Assembly (NCBI GenBank): GCA_946800325.1 | Contig: OX326958.1 | Span: 68,879,264 to 68,943,263, forward strand | Length of the DNA: 64,000 nucleotides | DNA from: Luzula sylvatica | Taxonomy: Eukaryota > Streptophyta > Magnoliopsida > Poales > Juncaceae | Direction: 5' to 3' | Part shown: positions 47,392-60,852 of the stretch, one piece after another | Layout: every line of letters begins with the position of its first letter | How positions within the stretch are numbered: position 1 is the stretch's first letter | The notes under the pieces: model-generated | Seen by the model: only the letters and a program-made list of their open reading frames with translations | Told to the model about the DNA's origin: nothing | Database searches by the model: none | Position numbers and translations under genes: made by a program

Positions 47392-50190
47392 TACGGAATG
47401 AAAATTGAGTATTTTCCTTGTGTTACACTTCAATTTTAGAATAGTTTTTAAAAATATCTTAATTCAATTTTTTTAAGGTGTTAGACTTCGGTTTTTGCAT
47501 TTTTAAGAAACTTTTGAAAAAATTGAAATTTGTGTGTGTTAGTCTTCAATTACGGAGTAATTTGAGTACGGACTAAAAAATGAGTATTTTGGTTGTGTTA
47601 CACTTCAATTTTAACATATTTTTTAAAAATAACTTAATTCAATTTTTTGAAGGTGTAAGACTTCAGTTTTTGCATTTTTAAGAAATTTTTGAAAAAATTG
47701 AAATTTGTGTGTGTTAGTCTTCAACTACGGAGTAATTTGAGTACGGAATAAAAATTGAGTATTTTGCTTGTGTTACACTTCAATTTTAACATATTTTCAA
47801 AAAATATAGTAATTCAATTTTTCGAAGGTGCTAGACTTCAATATTTGTATTTTTAAGAAAGTTTTCAAAAAATTGAAATTTGTGTGTCTTAGTCTTCAAT
47901 TACGGAGTAATTTGAGTACGGAATAAAAATGGAGTATTTTGCTTGTGTTACACTTCAATTTTAACATATTTTTAAAAAATATCTTAATTCAATTTTTTTA
48001 AGGTGTTATACTTCGATTTTTGCATTTTAAAAAAAAATTTAAAAAATTGAAATTTGTGTGTGTTAGTCTTCAATCACGGAGTAATTTGAGTACGGAATAA
48101 AAATTGAGTATTTTGCTTGTGTTACACTTCAATTATAACATATTTTTTAAAAATATCTTAATTCAATTTTTTTAAGGTGTTAGACTTCAATTTTTGCATT
48201 TTTATGAAATTTTTGAAAAAATTGAAATTTGTGTGTGTTAGTCTTCAATTACGGAGTAATTTGAGTACGGAATAAAAATTGAGTATTTTGCTTGTGTTAC
48301 ACTTCAATTTTAACATATTTTTAAAAAATATCTTAATTCAATTTTTTGAAGGTGTTACACTTCTGTTTTTTGCATTTTTAAGAAATTTTTCAAAAAAATG
48401 AAATTTGTGTGTGTTAGTCTTCAACTACGGAGTAATTTGAGTACGGAATGAAAATTGAGTATTTTCCTTGTGTTACACTTCAATTTTAGAATAGTTTTTA
48501 AAAATATCTTAATTCAATTTTTTTAAGGTGTTAGACTTCGGTTTTTGCATTTTTAAGAAATTTTTGAAAATATTGAAATTTGTGTGTGTCAGTCTTCAAT
48601 TACGGAGTAATTTGAGTACGGACTAAAAAATGAATATTTTGCTTGTGTTACACTTCAATTTTAACATATTTTTTAAAAATAACTTAATTCAATTTTTTGA
48701 AGGTGTAAGACTTCAGTTTTTGCATTTTTAAGAAATTTTTGAAAAAATTGAAATTTGTGTGTGTTAGTCTTCAATTACGGAGTAATTTTAGTTCGTAATA
48801 AAAATGGATTATTTTGCTTGTGTTACACTTCAATTTTGACATATTTTTAAAAAATATCTTAATTCAATTTTTTTAAGGTGTTATACTTCTATTTTTGCAT
48901 TTTTAAGAAATTTTTTAAAAAATTGAAATTTATGTGTGTTAGTCTTCAATTACGGTGTAATTTGAGTACGGAATAAAAATTGAGTATTTTGCTTGTGTTA
49001 CACTTCAATTTTAACATATATTTAAAAAATATCTTAATTCAATTTTGTGTAGGTGTTAGACTTCAGTTTTTTCATTTTTAAGAAATTTTTTAAAAAATTG
49101 AAATTTGTGTGTGTTAGTCTTCAATTACGGAGTAATTTGAGTTCGTAATAAAAATGGATTATTTTGCTTGTGTTACACTTCAATTTTGACTTATTTTTAA
49201 AAAATATCTTAATTGAATTTTTTTAAGGTGTTATACTTCGATTTTTGCATTTTAAAAAAAATTTCAAAAAATTGAAATTTGTGTGTGTTAGTCTTCAATC
49301 ACGGAGTAATTTGAGTGCGGAATAAAAATTGAGTATTTTGCTTGTGTTACACTTCAATTATAACATATTTTTTAAAAATATCTTAATTCAATTTTTTTAA
49401 GGTGTTAGACGTCAAGTTTTGCATTTTTATGAAATTTTTGAAAAAATTGAAATTTGTGTGTGTTAGTCTTCAATTACGGAGTAATTTGAGTACAGAATAA
49501 AAATTGAGTATTTTTCTTGTGTTACACTTCAATTTTAACATATTTTTAAAAAATATCTTAATTCAATTTTGTGTAGGTGTTAGACTTCAGTTTTTTCATT
49601 TTTAAGAAATTTTTTAAAAAATTGAAATTTGTGTGTGTTAGTCTTCAATTACGGAGTAATTTGAGTTCGTAATAAAAATGGATTATTTTGCTTGTGTTAC
49701 ACTTCAATTTTGACTTATTTTTAAAAAATATCTTAATTCAATTTTTTTAAGGTGTTATACTTCGATTTTTGCATTTTAAAAAAAATTTTAAAAAATTGAA
49801 ATTTGTGTGTGTTAGTCTTCAATCACGGAGTAATTTGAGTACGGAATAAAAATTGAGTATTTTGCTTGTGTTACACTTCAATTATAACATATTTTTTAAA
49901 AATATCTTAATTCAATTTTTTTAAGGTGTTAGACTTCAATTTTTGCATTTTTATGAAATTTTTGAAAAAATTGAAATTTGTGTGTGTTAGTCTTCAATTA
50001 CGGAGTAATTTGAGTACGGAATAAAAATTGAGTATTTTGCTTGTGTTACACTTCAATTTTAACATATTTTTAAAAAATACCTTAATTCAATTTTTTAAAG
50101 GTGTTACACTTCTGTTTTTTGCATTTTTAAGAAATTTTTCAAAAAAATGAAATTTGTGTGTGTTAGTCTTCAACTACGGAGTAATTTGAG
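47392..50190 (+). repeat. Two HOR blocks of 6 and 10 monomers
   Basis: Class 1 monomers start at 47392 and 48442 (1050 bp apart), and the next is at 50191 (1749 bp). In the first block the class 2 monomer has TTTTGGTTGTG, shared only with the class 2 at 61551. The second block contains two rounds of a GTGTAGG monomer with TTTTTTCATTTTTAAG, followed by TTCGTAATAAAAATGG with TTGACTTATTT and CATTTTAAAAAAAATTT. TTCAACTACGG precedes the class 1 monomers at 48442 and 50191. Confidence 0.78.
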
Positions 50191-52594
50191 TACGGAATGA
50201 AAATTGAGTATTTTCCTTGTGTTACACTTCAATTTTAGAATAGTTTTTAAAAATATCTTAATTCAATTTTTTTAAGGTGTTAGACTTCGGTTTTTGCATT
50301 TTTAAGAAATTTTTGAAAAAATTGAAATTTGTGTGTGTTAGTCTTCAATTACGGAGTAATTTGAGTACGGAATAAAAAATGAATATTTTGCTTGTGTTAC
50401 ACTTCAATTTTAACATATTTTTTAAAAATAACTTAATTCAATTTTTTGAAGGTGTAAGACTTCAGTTTTTGCATTTTTAAGAAATTTTTGAAAAAATCGA
50501 AATTTGTGTGTGTTAGTCTTCAATTACGGAGTAATTTTAGTTCGTAATAAAAATGGATTATTTTGCTTGTGTTACACTTCAATTTTGACATATTTTTAAA
50601 AAATATCTTAATTCAATTTTTTTAAGGTGTTATACTTCTATTTTTGCATTTTTAAGAAATTTTTTAAAAAATTGAAATTTGTGTGTGTTAGTCTTCAATT
50701 ACGGAGTAATTTGAGTACGGAATAAAAATTGAGTATTTTTCTTGTGTTACACTTCAATTATAACATATTTTTTAAAAATATCTTAATTCAATTGTTTTAA
50801 GGTGTTAGACTTCAATTTTTGCATTTTTAAGAAATTTTTGAAAAAATTGAAATTCGTGTGTGTTAGTCTTCAATTATGGAGTAATTTGAGTACGGAATAA
50901 AAATTGAGTATTTTGCTTGTGTTACACTTCAATTTTAACATATTTTCAAAAAATATAGTAATTCAATTTTTCGAAGGTGTTAGACTTCAATTTTTGCATT
51001 TTTAAGAAAGTTTTCAAAAAATTGAAATTTATGTGTCTTAGTCTTCAATTACGGAGTAATTTGAGTACGGAATAAAAATGGAGTATTTTGCTTGTGTTAC
51101 ACTTCAATTTTAACATATTTTTAAAAAATATCTTAATTCAATTTTTTTAAGGTGTTATACTTCTATTTTTGCATTTTTAAGAAATTTTTTAAAAAATTGA
51201 AATTTGTGTGTGTTAGTCTTCAATTACGGTGTAATTTGAGTACGGAATAAAAATTGAGTATTTTGCTTGTGTTACACTTCAATTTTAACATATTTTTAAA
51301 AAATATCTTAATTCAATTTTGTGTAGGTGTTAGACTTCAGTTTTTGCATTTTTAAGAAATTTTTTAAAAAATTGAAATTTGTGTGTGGTAGTCTTCAATT
51401 ACGGAGTAATTTGAGTACGTAATAAAAATGGATTATTTTCCTTGTGTTACACTTCAATTTTGACATATTTTTAAAAAATATCTTAATTCAATTTTTTTAA
51501 GGTGTTATACTTCGATTTTTGCATTTTTAAGAAATTTTTTAAAAAATTGAAATTTGTGTGTGTTAGTCTTCAATCACGGAGTAATTTGAGTACGGAATAA
51601 AAATTGAGTATTTTGCTTGTGTTACACTTCAATTATAACATATTTTTTAAAAATATCTTTATATAATTTTTTTAAGGTGTTAGACTTCAATTTTTGCATT
51701 TTTATGAAATTTTTGAAAAAATTGAAATTTGTGTGTGTTAGTCTTCAATTACGGAGTAATTTGAGTACGGAATAAAAATTGAGTATTTTGCTTGTGTTAC
51801 ACTTCAATTTTAACATATTTTCAAAAAATAGAGTAATTCAATTTTTCGAAGGTGTTAGACTTCAATTTTTGCATTTTTAAGAAATTTTTAAAAAATTGAA
51901 ATTTGTGTGTGTTAGTGTTCAATTACGGAGTAATTTGAGTACGGAATAAAAATTGAGTATTTTGCTTGTGTTACACTTCAATTTGAACATATTTTTAAAA
52001 AATATCTTAATTCTATTTTTCGAAGGTGTTAGACATCATTATTTGCATTTTTAAGAAAGTTTTCAAAAAATTGAAATTTGTGTGTCTTAGTCTTCAATTA
52101 CGGAGTAATTTTAGTACGGAACAAAAATTGAGTATTTTGCTTGTGTTACACTTCAATTATAACATATTTTTTAAAAATATCTTAATTCAATTTTTTTAAG
52201 GTGTTAGACTTCAATTTTTGCATTTTTAAGAAATTTTTGAAAAAATTGAAATTTGTGTGTGTTAGTCTTCAATTATGGAGTAATTTGAGTACGGAATAAA
52301 AATTGAGTATTTTGCTTGTGTTACACTTCAATTTTAACATATTTTCAAAAAATATAGTAATTCAATTTTTCGAAGGTGTTAGACTTCAATTTTTGCATTT
52401 TTAAGAAAGTTTTCAAAAAATTGAAATTTATGTGTCTTAGTCTTCAATTACGGAGTAATTTGAGTACGGAATAAAAATGGAGTATTTTGCTTGTGTTACA
52501 CTTCAATTTTAACATATTTTTAAAAATTATCTTAATTCAATTTTTTTAAGGTGTTATACTTCGATTTTTGCATTTTAAAAAAAAATTTTAAAAA
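50191..52594 (+). repeat. HOR block; 50366 to about 52530 is duplicated downstream
   Basis: Class 1 at 50191 starts a 16-monomer interval. From 50366 the markers TTCAATTGTTTTAAGG, AAATTCGTGTGTG, TTCAATTATGGAG, AAAAAATAGAGTAATTC, CAATTTGAACAT, TTAATTCTATTTTTCG and TACGGAACAAAAATTGAG recur in the same order at 55264 to about 57610. The offset is 4898 bp at first and 5074 bp later, because the downstream copy has one extra monomer. Confidence 0.8.
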
Positions 52595-55263
52595 TTGAAA
52601 TTTGTGTGTGTTAGTCTTCAATCACGGAGTAATTTGAGTACGGAATAAAAATTGAGTATTTTGCTTGTGTTACACTTCAATTATAACATATTTTTTAAAA
52701 ATATCTTAATTCAATTTTTTTAAGGTGTTAGACTTCAATTTTTGCATTTTTATGAAATTTTTGAAAAAATTGAAATTTGTGTGTGTTAGTCTTCAATTAC
52801 GGAGTAATTTGAGTACGGAATAAAAATTGAGTATTTTGCTTGTGTTACACTTCAATTTTAACATATTTTTAAAAAATATCTTAATTCAATTTTTTGAAGG
52901 TGTTACACTTCTGTTTTTTGCATTTTTAAGAAATTTTTCAAAAAAATGAAATTTGTGTGTGTTAATCTTCAACTACGGAGTAATTTGAGTACGGAATGAA
53001 AATTGAGTATTTTCCTTGTGTTACACTTCAATTTTAGAATAGTTTTTAAAAATATCTTAATTCAATTTTTTTAAGGTGTTAGACTTCGGTTTTTGCATTT
53101 TTAAGAAATTTTTGAAAAAATTGAAATTTGTGTGTGTTAGTCTTCAATTACGGAGTAATTTGAGTACGGACTAAAAAATGAATATTTTGCCTGTGTTACA
53201 CTTCAATTTTAACATATTTTTTAAAAATAACTTAATTCAATTTTTTGAAGGTGTAAGACTTCAGTTTTTGCATTTTTAAGAAATTTTTGAAAAAATTGAA
53301 ATTTGTGTGTGTTAGTCTTCAATTACGGAGTAATTTTAGTTCGTAATAAAAATGAATTATTTTGCTTGTGTTACACTTCAATTTTGACATATTTTTAAAA
53401 AATATCTTAATTCAATTTTTTTAAGGTGTTATACTTCTATTTTTGCATTTTTAAGAAATTTTTTAAAAAATTGAAATTTATGTGTGTTAGTCTTCAATTA
53501 CGGTGTAATTTGAGTACGGAATAAAAGTTGAGTATTTTGCTTGTGTTACACTTCAATTTTAACATATTTTTAAAAAATATCTTAATTCAATTTTGTGTAG
53601 GTGTTAGACTTCAGTTTTTTCATTTTTAAGAAATTTTTTAAAAAATTGAAATTTGTGTTTGTTAGTCTTCAATTACGGAGTAATTTGAGTTCGTAATAAA
53701 AATGGATTATTTTGCTTGTGTTACACTTCAATTTTGGCTTATTTTTAAAAAATATCTTAATTCAATTTTTTTAAGGTGTTATACTTCGATTTTTGCATTT
53801 TAAAAAAAATTTTAAAAAATTGAAATTTGTGTGTGTTAGTCTTCAATCACGGAGTAATTTGAGTACGGAATAAAAATTGAGTATTTTGCTTGTGTTACAC
53901 TTCAATTATAACATATTTTTTAAAAATATCTTAATTCAATTTTTTTAAGGTGTTAGACTTCAATTTTTGCATTTTTATGAAATTTTTGAAAAAATTGAAA
54001 TTTGTGTGTGTTAGTCTTCAATTACGGAGTAATTTGAGTACGGAATAAAAATTGAGTATTTTGCTTGTGTTACACTTCAATTTTAACATATTTTTAAAAA
54101 ATATCTTAATTCAATTTTTTGAAGGTGTTACACTTCTGTTTTTTGCATTTTTAAGAAATTTTTCAAAAAAATGAAATTTGTGTGTGTTAGTCTTCAACTA
54201 CGGAGTAATTTGAGTACGGAATGAAAATTGAGTATTTTCCTTGTGTTACACTTCAATTTTAGAATAGTTTTTAAAAATATCTTAATTCAATTTTTTTAAG
54301 GTGTTAGACTTCGGTTTTTGCATTTTTAAGAAATTTTTGAAAAAATTGAAATTTGTGTGTGTTAGTCTTCAATTACGGAGTAATTTGAGTACGGACTAAA
54401 AAATGAATATTTTGCCTGTGTTACACTTCAATTTTAACATATTTTTTAAAAATAACTTAATTCAATTTTTTGAAGGTGTAAGACTTCAGTTTTTGCATTT
54501 TTAAGAAATTTTTGAAAAAATTGAAATTTGTGTGTGTTAGTCTTCAATTACGGAGTAATTTTAGTTCGTAATAAAAATGAATTATTTTGCTTGTGTTACA
54601 CTTCAATTTTGACATATTTTTAAAAAATATCTTAATTCAATTTTTTTAAGGTGTTATACTTCTATTTTTGCATTTTTAAGAAATTTTTTAAAAAATTGAA
54701 ATTTATGTGTGTTAGTCTTCAATTACGGTGTAATTTGAGTACGGAATAAAAGTTGAGTATTTTGCTTGTGTTACACTTCAATTTTAACATATTTTTAAAA
54801 AATATCTTAATTCAATTTTGTGTAGGTGTTAGACTTCAGTTTTTTCATTTTTAAGAAATTTTTTAAAAAATTGAAATTTGTGTGTGTTAGTCTTCAATTA
54901 CGGAGTAATTTGAGTTCGTAATAAAAATGGATTATTTTGCTTGTGTTACACTTCAATTTTGGCTTATTTTTAAAAAATATCTTAATTCAATTTTTTTAAG
55001 GTGTTATACTTCGATTTTTGCATTTTAAAAAAAATTTTAAAAAATTGAAATTTGTGTGTGTTAGTCTTCAATCACGGAGTAATTTGAGTACGGAATAAAA
55101 ATTGAGTATTTTGCTTGTGTTACACTTCAATTATAACATATTTTTTAAAAATATCTTAATTCAATTTTTTTAAGGTGTTAGACTTCAATTTTTGCATTTT
55201 TATGAAATTTTTGAAAAAATTGAAATTTGTGTGTGTTAGTCTTCAATTACGGAGTAATTTGAG
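52595..55263 (+). repeat. 1225-bp 7-mer HOR, about 2.2 copies
   Basis: Class 1 monomers at 52990 and 54215 are 1225 bp apart. All following markers keep that spacing: TTTTGCCTGTG, AAAAATGAATTATTTTGC, GGAATAAAAGTTGAG, TTTTGGCTTATTTTT and CATTTTAAAAAAAATTTT. Differences noticed are TTAATCTTCAACTACGG against TTAGTCTTCAACTACGG near 52966/54191 and GTGTTTGTTAG near 53657. The left edge lies near 52595. The right edge is the class 2 monomer at 55264. Confidence 0.86.
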
Positions 55264-57610
55264 TACGGACTAAAAAATGAATATTTTGCTTGTGTTACAC
55301 TTCAATTTTAACATATTTTTTAAAAATAACTTAATTCAATTTTTTGAAGGTGTAAGACTTCAGTTTTTGCATTTTTAAGAAATTTTTGAAAAAATTGAAA
55401 TTTGTGTGTGTTAGTCTTCAATTACGGAGTAATTTTAGTTCGTAATAAAAATGGATTATTTTGCTTGTGTTACACTTCAATTTTGACATATTTTTAAAAA
55501 ATATCTTAATTCAATTTTTTTAAGGTGTTATACTTCTATTTTTGCATTTTTAAGAAATTTTTTAAAAAATTGAAATTTGTGTGTGTTAGTCTTCAATTAC
55601 GGAGTAATTTGAGTACGGAATAAAAATTGAGTATTTTGCTTGTGTTACACTTCAATTATAACATATTTTTTAAAAATATCTTAATTCAATTGTTTTAAGG
55701 TGTTAGACTTCAATTTTTGCATTTTTAAGAAATTTTTGAAAAAATTGAAATTCGTGTGTGTTAGTCTTCAATTATGGAGTAATTTGAGTACGGAATAAAA
55801 ATTGAGTATTTTGCTTGTGTTACACTTGAATTTTAACATATTTTCAAAAAATATAGTAATTCAATTTTTCGAAGGTGTTAGACTTCAATTTTTGCATTTT
55901 TAAGAAAGTTTTCAAAAAATTGAAATTTATGTGTCTTAGTCTTCAATTACGGAGTAATTTGAGTACGGAATAAAAATGGAGTATTTTGCTTGTGTTACAC
56001 TTCAATTTTAACATATTTTTAAAAAATATCTTAATTCAATTTTTTTAAGGTGTTATACTTCTATTTTTGCATTTTTAAGAAATTTTTTAAAAAATTGAAA
56101 TTTGTGTGTGTTAGTCTTCAATTACGGTGTAATTTGAGTACGGAATAAAAATTGAGTATTTTGCTTGTGTTACACTTCAATTTTAACATATTTTTAAAAA
56201 ATATCTTAATTCAATTTTGTGTAGATGTTAGACTTCAGTTTTTGCATTTTTAAGAAATTTTTAAAAAAATTGAAATTTGTGTGTGTTAGTCTTCAATTAC
56301 GGAGTAATTTGAGTACGTAATAAAAATGGATTATTTTCCTTGTGTTACACTTCAATTTTGACATATTTTTAAAAAATATCTTAATTCAATTTTTTTATGG
56401 TGTTATACTTCGATTTTTGCATTTTTAAGAAATTTTTTAAAAAATTGAAATTTGTGTGTGTTAGTCTTCAATCACGGAGTAATTTGAGTACGGAATAAAA
56501 ATTGAGTATTTTGCTTGTGTTACACTTCAATTATAACATATTTTTTAAAAATATCTTTATTCAATTTTTTTAAGGTGTTAGACTTCAATTTTTGCATTTT
56601 TATGAAATTTTTGAAAAAATTGAAATTTGTGTGTGTTAGTCTTCAATTACGGAGTAATTTGAGTACGGAATAAAAATTGAGTATTTTGCTTGTGTTACAC
56701 TTCAATTTTAACATATTTTCAAAAAATAGAGTAATTCAATTTTTCGAAGGTGTTAGACTTCCATTTTTGCATTTTTAAGAAATTTTTATAAAAATTGAAA
56801 TTTGTGTGTGTTAGTCTTCAATTACGGAGTAATTTGAGTACGGAATAAAAATTGAGTATTTTGCTTGTGTCACACTTCAATTATAACATATTTTTTAAAA
56901 ATATCTTAATTCAATTTTTTTAAGGTGTTAGACTTCAATTTTTGCATTTTTAAGAAATTTTTGAAAAAATTGAAATTTGTGTGTGTTAGTGTTCAATTAC
57001 GGAGTAATTTGAGTACGGAATAAAAATTGAGTATTTTGCTTGTGTTACACTTCAATTTGAACATATTTTTAAAAAATATCTTAATTCTATTTTTCGAAGG
57101 TGTTAGACTTCAATATTTGCATTTTTAAGAAAGTTTTCAAAAAATTGAAATTTGTGTGTCTTAGTCTTCAATTACGGAGTAATTTTAGTACGGAACAAAA
57201 ATTGAGTATTTTGCTTGTGTTACACTTCAATTATAACATATTTTTTAAAAATATCTTAATTCAATTTTTTTAAGGTGTTAGACTTCAATTTTTGCATTTT
57301 TAAGAAATTTTTGGAAAAATTGAAATTTGTGTGTGTTAGTCTTCAATTATGGAGTAATTTGAGTACGGAATAAAAATTGAGTATTTTGCTTGTGTTACAC
57401 TTCAATTTTAACATATTTTCAAAAAATATAGTAATTCAATTTTTCGAAGGTGTTAGACTTCAATTTTTGCATTTTTAAGAAAGTTTTCAAAAAATTGAAA
57501 TTTATGTGTCTTAGTCTTCAATTACGGAGTAATTTGAGTACGGAATAAAAATGGAGTATTTTGCTTGTGTTACACTTCAATTTTAACATATTTTTAAAAA
57601 ATATCTTAAT
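55264..57610 (+). repeat. Second copy of the 50366-52530 segment with one extra monomer
   Basis: The marker order is that of 50366-52530. An additional class 5 monomer with GTGTCACACTTCAATTATAAC (near 56868) lies between the AAAAAATAGAGTAATTC monomer and the CAATTTGAACAT monomer. Downstream offsets therefore grow by one monomer length. Confidence 0.78.
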
Positions 57611-58413
57611 TCAATTTTTTTAAGGTGTTATACTTCTATTTTTGCATTTTTAAGAAATTTTTTAAAAAATTGAAATTTGTGTGAGTTAGTCTTCAATTAC
57701 GGTGTAATTTGAGTATGGTATAAAAATTGAGTATTTTGCTTGTGTTACACTTCAATTTTAACATATTTTTAAAAAATATCTTAATTCAATTTTGTGTAGG
57801 TGTTAGACTTCAGTTTTTGCATTTTTAAGATATTTTTTAAAAAATTCAAATTTGTGTGTGTTAGTGTTCAATTACGGAATAATTTGAGTACGTAATAAAA
57901 ATGGATTATTTTGCTTGTGTTACACTTCAATTTTGACATATTTTTTAAAAATATCTTAATTCAATTTTTTTAAGGTGTTATACTTCGATTTTTGCATTTT
58001 TAAGAAATTTTTTAAACAATTGAAATTTGTGTGTGTTAGTCTTCAATCACGGAGTAATTTGAGTACGGAATAAAAATTGAGTATTTTGCTTGTGTTACAC
58101 TTCAATTTTAACATATTTTCAAAAAATATCTTAATTCAATTTTTCGAAGGTGTTAGACTTCAATTTTTGCATTTTCAAGAAAGTTTTCAAAAAATTGAAA
58201 TTTGTGTGTCTTAGTCTTCAATTACGGAGTAATTTGAGTACGGAATAAAAATGGAGTATTTTGCTTGTGTTACACTTCAATTTTAACATATTTTTAAAAA
58301 ATATCTTAATTCAATTTTTTTAAGGTGTTAGACTTCAGTTTTTGCATTTTTAACAAATTTTTTAAAAAATTGAAATTTGTGTGTCTTAGTCTTCAATTAC
58401 GGAGTAATTTGAG
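57611..58413 (+). repeat. Irregular monomers leading into the 171-bp domain
   Basis: The stretch holds monomers of TTATACTTCTA, GTGTAGG, TACGTAATAAAAATGG/AATCACGG, TTCGAAGG with AAGTTTTCAAAAAATTG, and TTTTTAACAAATTTTTTAAA type. The last one also stands before the TCCGG monomers at 62251 and 63819. Nothing other than satellite was seen. Confidence 0.72.
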
Positions 58414-59631
58414 TCCGGAATAAAAATGGAGTATTTTGCTTGTGTTACACTTCAATTTTAACATAGTTTTAAAAAATATCTCAATTCAATTTTTTGAAGG
58501 TGACTTCAATTTTTGCATTTTTAAGAAATTTTTGATGAAATTGAAATTTGTGTGTGTTAGTCTTCAATTACGGAGTAATTTTAGTACGGAATAAAAATTG
58601 AGTATTTTGCTTGTGTTACACTTCAATTTTAACATAGTTTTAAAAAATATCTCAATTCAATTTTTTGAAGGTGACTTCAATTTTTGCATTTTTAAGAAAT
58701 TTTTTAAAAAATTGAAATTTGTGTCTTTTAGTCTTCAATTACGGAGTAATTTGAGTTCGGAATAAAAATTAAATATTTTTCTTGTGTTACACTTCAATTT
58801 TAACATATTTTTAAAAATTATCTTAATTCAATTTTGTGTAGGTGTTAGACTTCAGTTTTTGCATTTTTAAGAAATTTTTTAAAAAATTGAAATTTGTGTG
58901 TGTTAGTCTTCAATTACGGAGTAATTTGAGTTCGTAATAAAAATGGATTATTTTGCTTGTGTTACACTTCAATTTTAACATATTTTTAAAAAATATCTTA
59001 ATTCAATTTTTTTAAGGTGTTATACTTCAATTTTTGCATTTTTAAGAAATTTTTTAAAAAATTGAAATTTGTGTGTGTTAGTCTTCAATTACGGTGTAAT
59101 TTGAGTACGGAATAAAAATTGAGTATTTTGCTTGTGTTACACTTCAATTTTAACATATTTTTAAAAAATATCTTCATTCAATTTTGTGTAGGTGTTAGAC
59201 TTCAGTTTTTGCATTTTTAATCAATTTTTTAAAAAATTGAAATTTGTGTGTGTTAGTCTTCAATTACGGAGTAATTTGAGTTCGTAATAAAAAATGGATT
59301 ATTTTGCTTGTGTTACACTTCAATTTTAACATATTTTTAAAAAATATCTTAATTCAATTTTTTTAAGGCGTTATACTTCAATTTCTGCATTTTAAAGAAA
59401 TTTTTTAAAAAATTGAAATTTGTGTGTGTTAGTCTTCAATTACGGAGTAATTTGAGTACGGACTAAAAAATGAGTATTTTGATTGTGTTACACTTCAATT
59501 TTGACATATTTTTAAAAAATAAATTAATTCAATTTTTTTAAGGTGTTAGACTTCAGTTTTTGCATTTTTAAGAATTTTTTGAAAAAATTGAAATTTGTGT
59601 GTCTTAGACTTCAATTACGGAGTAATTTGAG
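58414..59631 (+). repeat. 1218-bp 7-mer HOR with two 171-bp monomers
   Basis: The monomers start at 58414 (TCCGG, 171 bp), 58585 (171 bp), 58756 (TTCGG), 58931 (TTCGT), 59106, 59281 (TTCGTAATAAAAAATGG, 176 bp) and 59457 (TACGGACTAAAAAATG). The 171-bp monomers carry ACATAGTTTTAAAAAATATC, CTCAATTCAATTTTTTG and GAAGGTGACTTC. The same unit, also 1218 bp, recurs at 62251-63468, offset 3837 bp. Confidence 0.85.
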
Positions 59632-60852
59632 TACGGAATAAAAATGGAGTATTTTGCTTGTGTTACACTTCAATTTTAACATAGTTTTAAAAAATATCTC
59701 AATTCAATTTTTTGAAGGTGACTTCAATTTTTGCATTTTTAAGAAATTTTTGATAAAATTGAAATTTGTGTGTGTTAGTCTTCAATTACGGAGTAATTTT
59801 AGTACGGAATAAAAATTGAGTATTTTGCTTGTGTTACACTTCAATTTTAACATATTTTTTAAAAATACCTTAATTTTAATTTTTCGAAGGTGTTAGACTT
59901 CAATTTTTGCATTTTTAAGAAATTTTTGAAAAAATTGAAATTTGTGTGTCTTTGTCTTCAATTACGGAGTAATTTGAGTTCGGAATAAAAATTGAATATT
60001 TTTCTTGTGTTACACTTGAATTTTAACATATTTTTAAAAATTATCTTAATTCAATTTTGTGTAGGTGTTAGACTTCAGTTTTTGCATTTTTAAGAAATTT
60101 TTTAAAAAATTGAAATTTGTGTGTGTTAGTCTTCAATTACGGAGTAATTTGAGTTCGTAATAAAAATGGATTATTTTGCTTGTGTTACACTTCAATTTTA
60201 ACATATTTTTAAAAATATCTTAATTCAATTTTTTTAAGGTGTTATACTTCAATTTTTGCATTTTTAAGAAATTTTTTAAAAAATTGAAATTTGTGTGTGT
60301 TAGTCTTCAATTACGGTGTAATTTGAGTACGGAATAAAAATTGAGTATTTTGCTTGTGTTACACTTCAATTTTAACATATTTTTAAAAAATATCTTAATT
60401 CAATTTTGTGTAGGTGTTAGACTTCAGTTTTTGCATTTTATAGAAATTTTTTAAAAAATTGAAATTTGTGTGTGTTAGTCTTCAATTACGGAGTAATTTG
60501 AGTTCGTAATAAAAATGGATTATTTTGCTTGTGTTACACTTCAATTTTAACATATTTTTAAAAAATATCTTAATTCAATTTTTTTAAGGTGTTATACTTC
60601 AATTTTTGCATTTTTATGAAATTTTTTAAAAAATTGAAATTTGTATGTGTTAGTCTTCAATTACGAAGTAATTTGAGTACGGACTAAAAAATGAGTATTT
60701 TGCTTGTGTTACACTTCAATTTTGACATATTTTTAAAAAATAAATTAATTCAATTTTTTTAAGGTGTTAGACTTCAGTTTTTGCATTTTTAAGAATTGTT
60801 TGAAAAAATTGAAATTTGTGTGTCTTAGACTTCAATTACGGAGTAATTTGAG
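59632..60852 (+). repeat. 1221-bp 7-mer HOR with one 171-bp monomer
   Basis: The monomers start at 59632 (171 bp), 59803, 59979, 60154, 60328, 60503 and 60678. The layout is as at 58414-59631, except that the second monomer is a full-length one with TTAATTTTAATTTTTCG. The entry monomers at 59632 and 60853 are both preceded by TGTGTCTTAGACTTCAATT. Confidence 0.83.
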
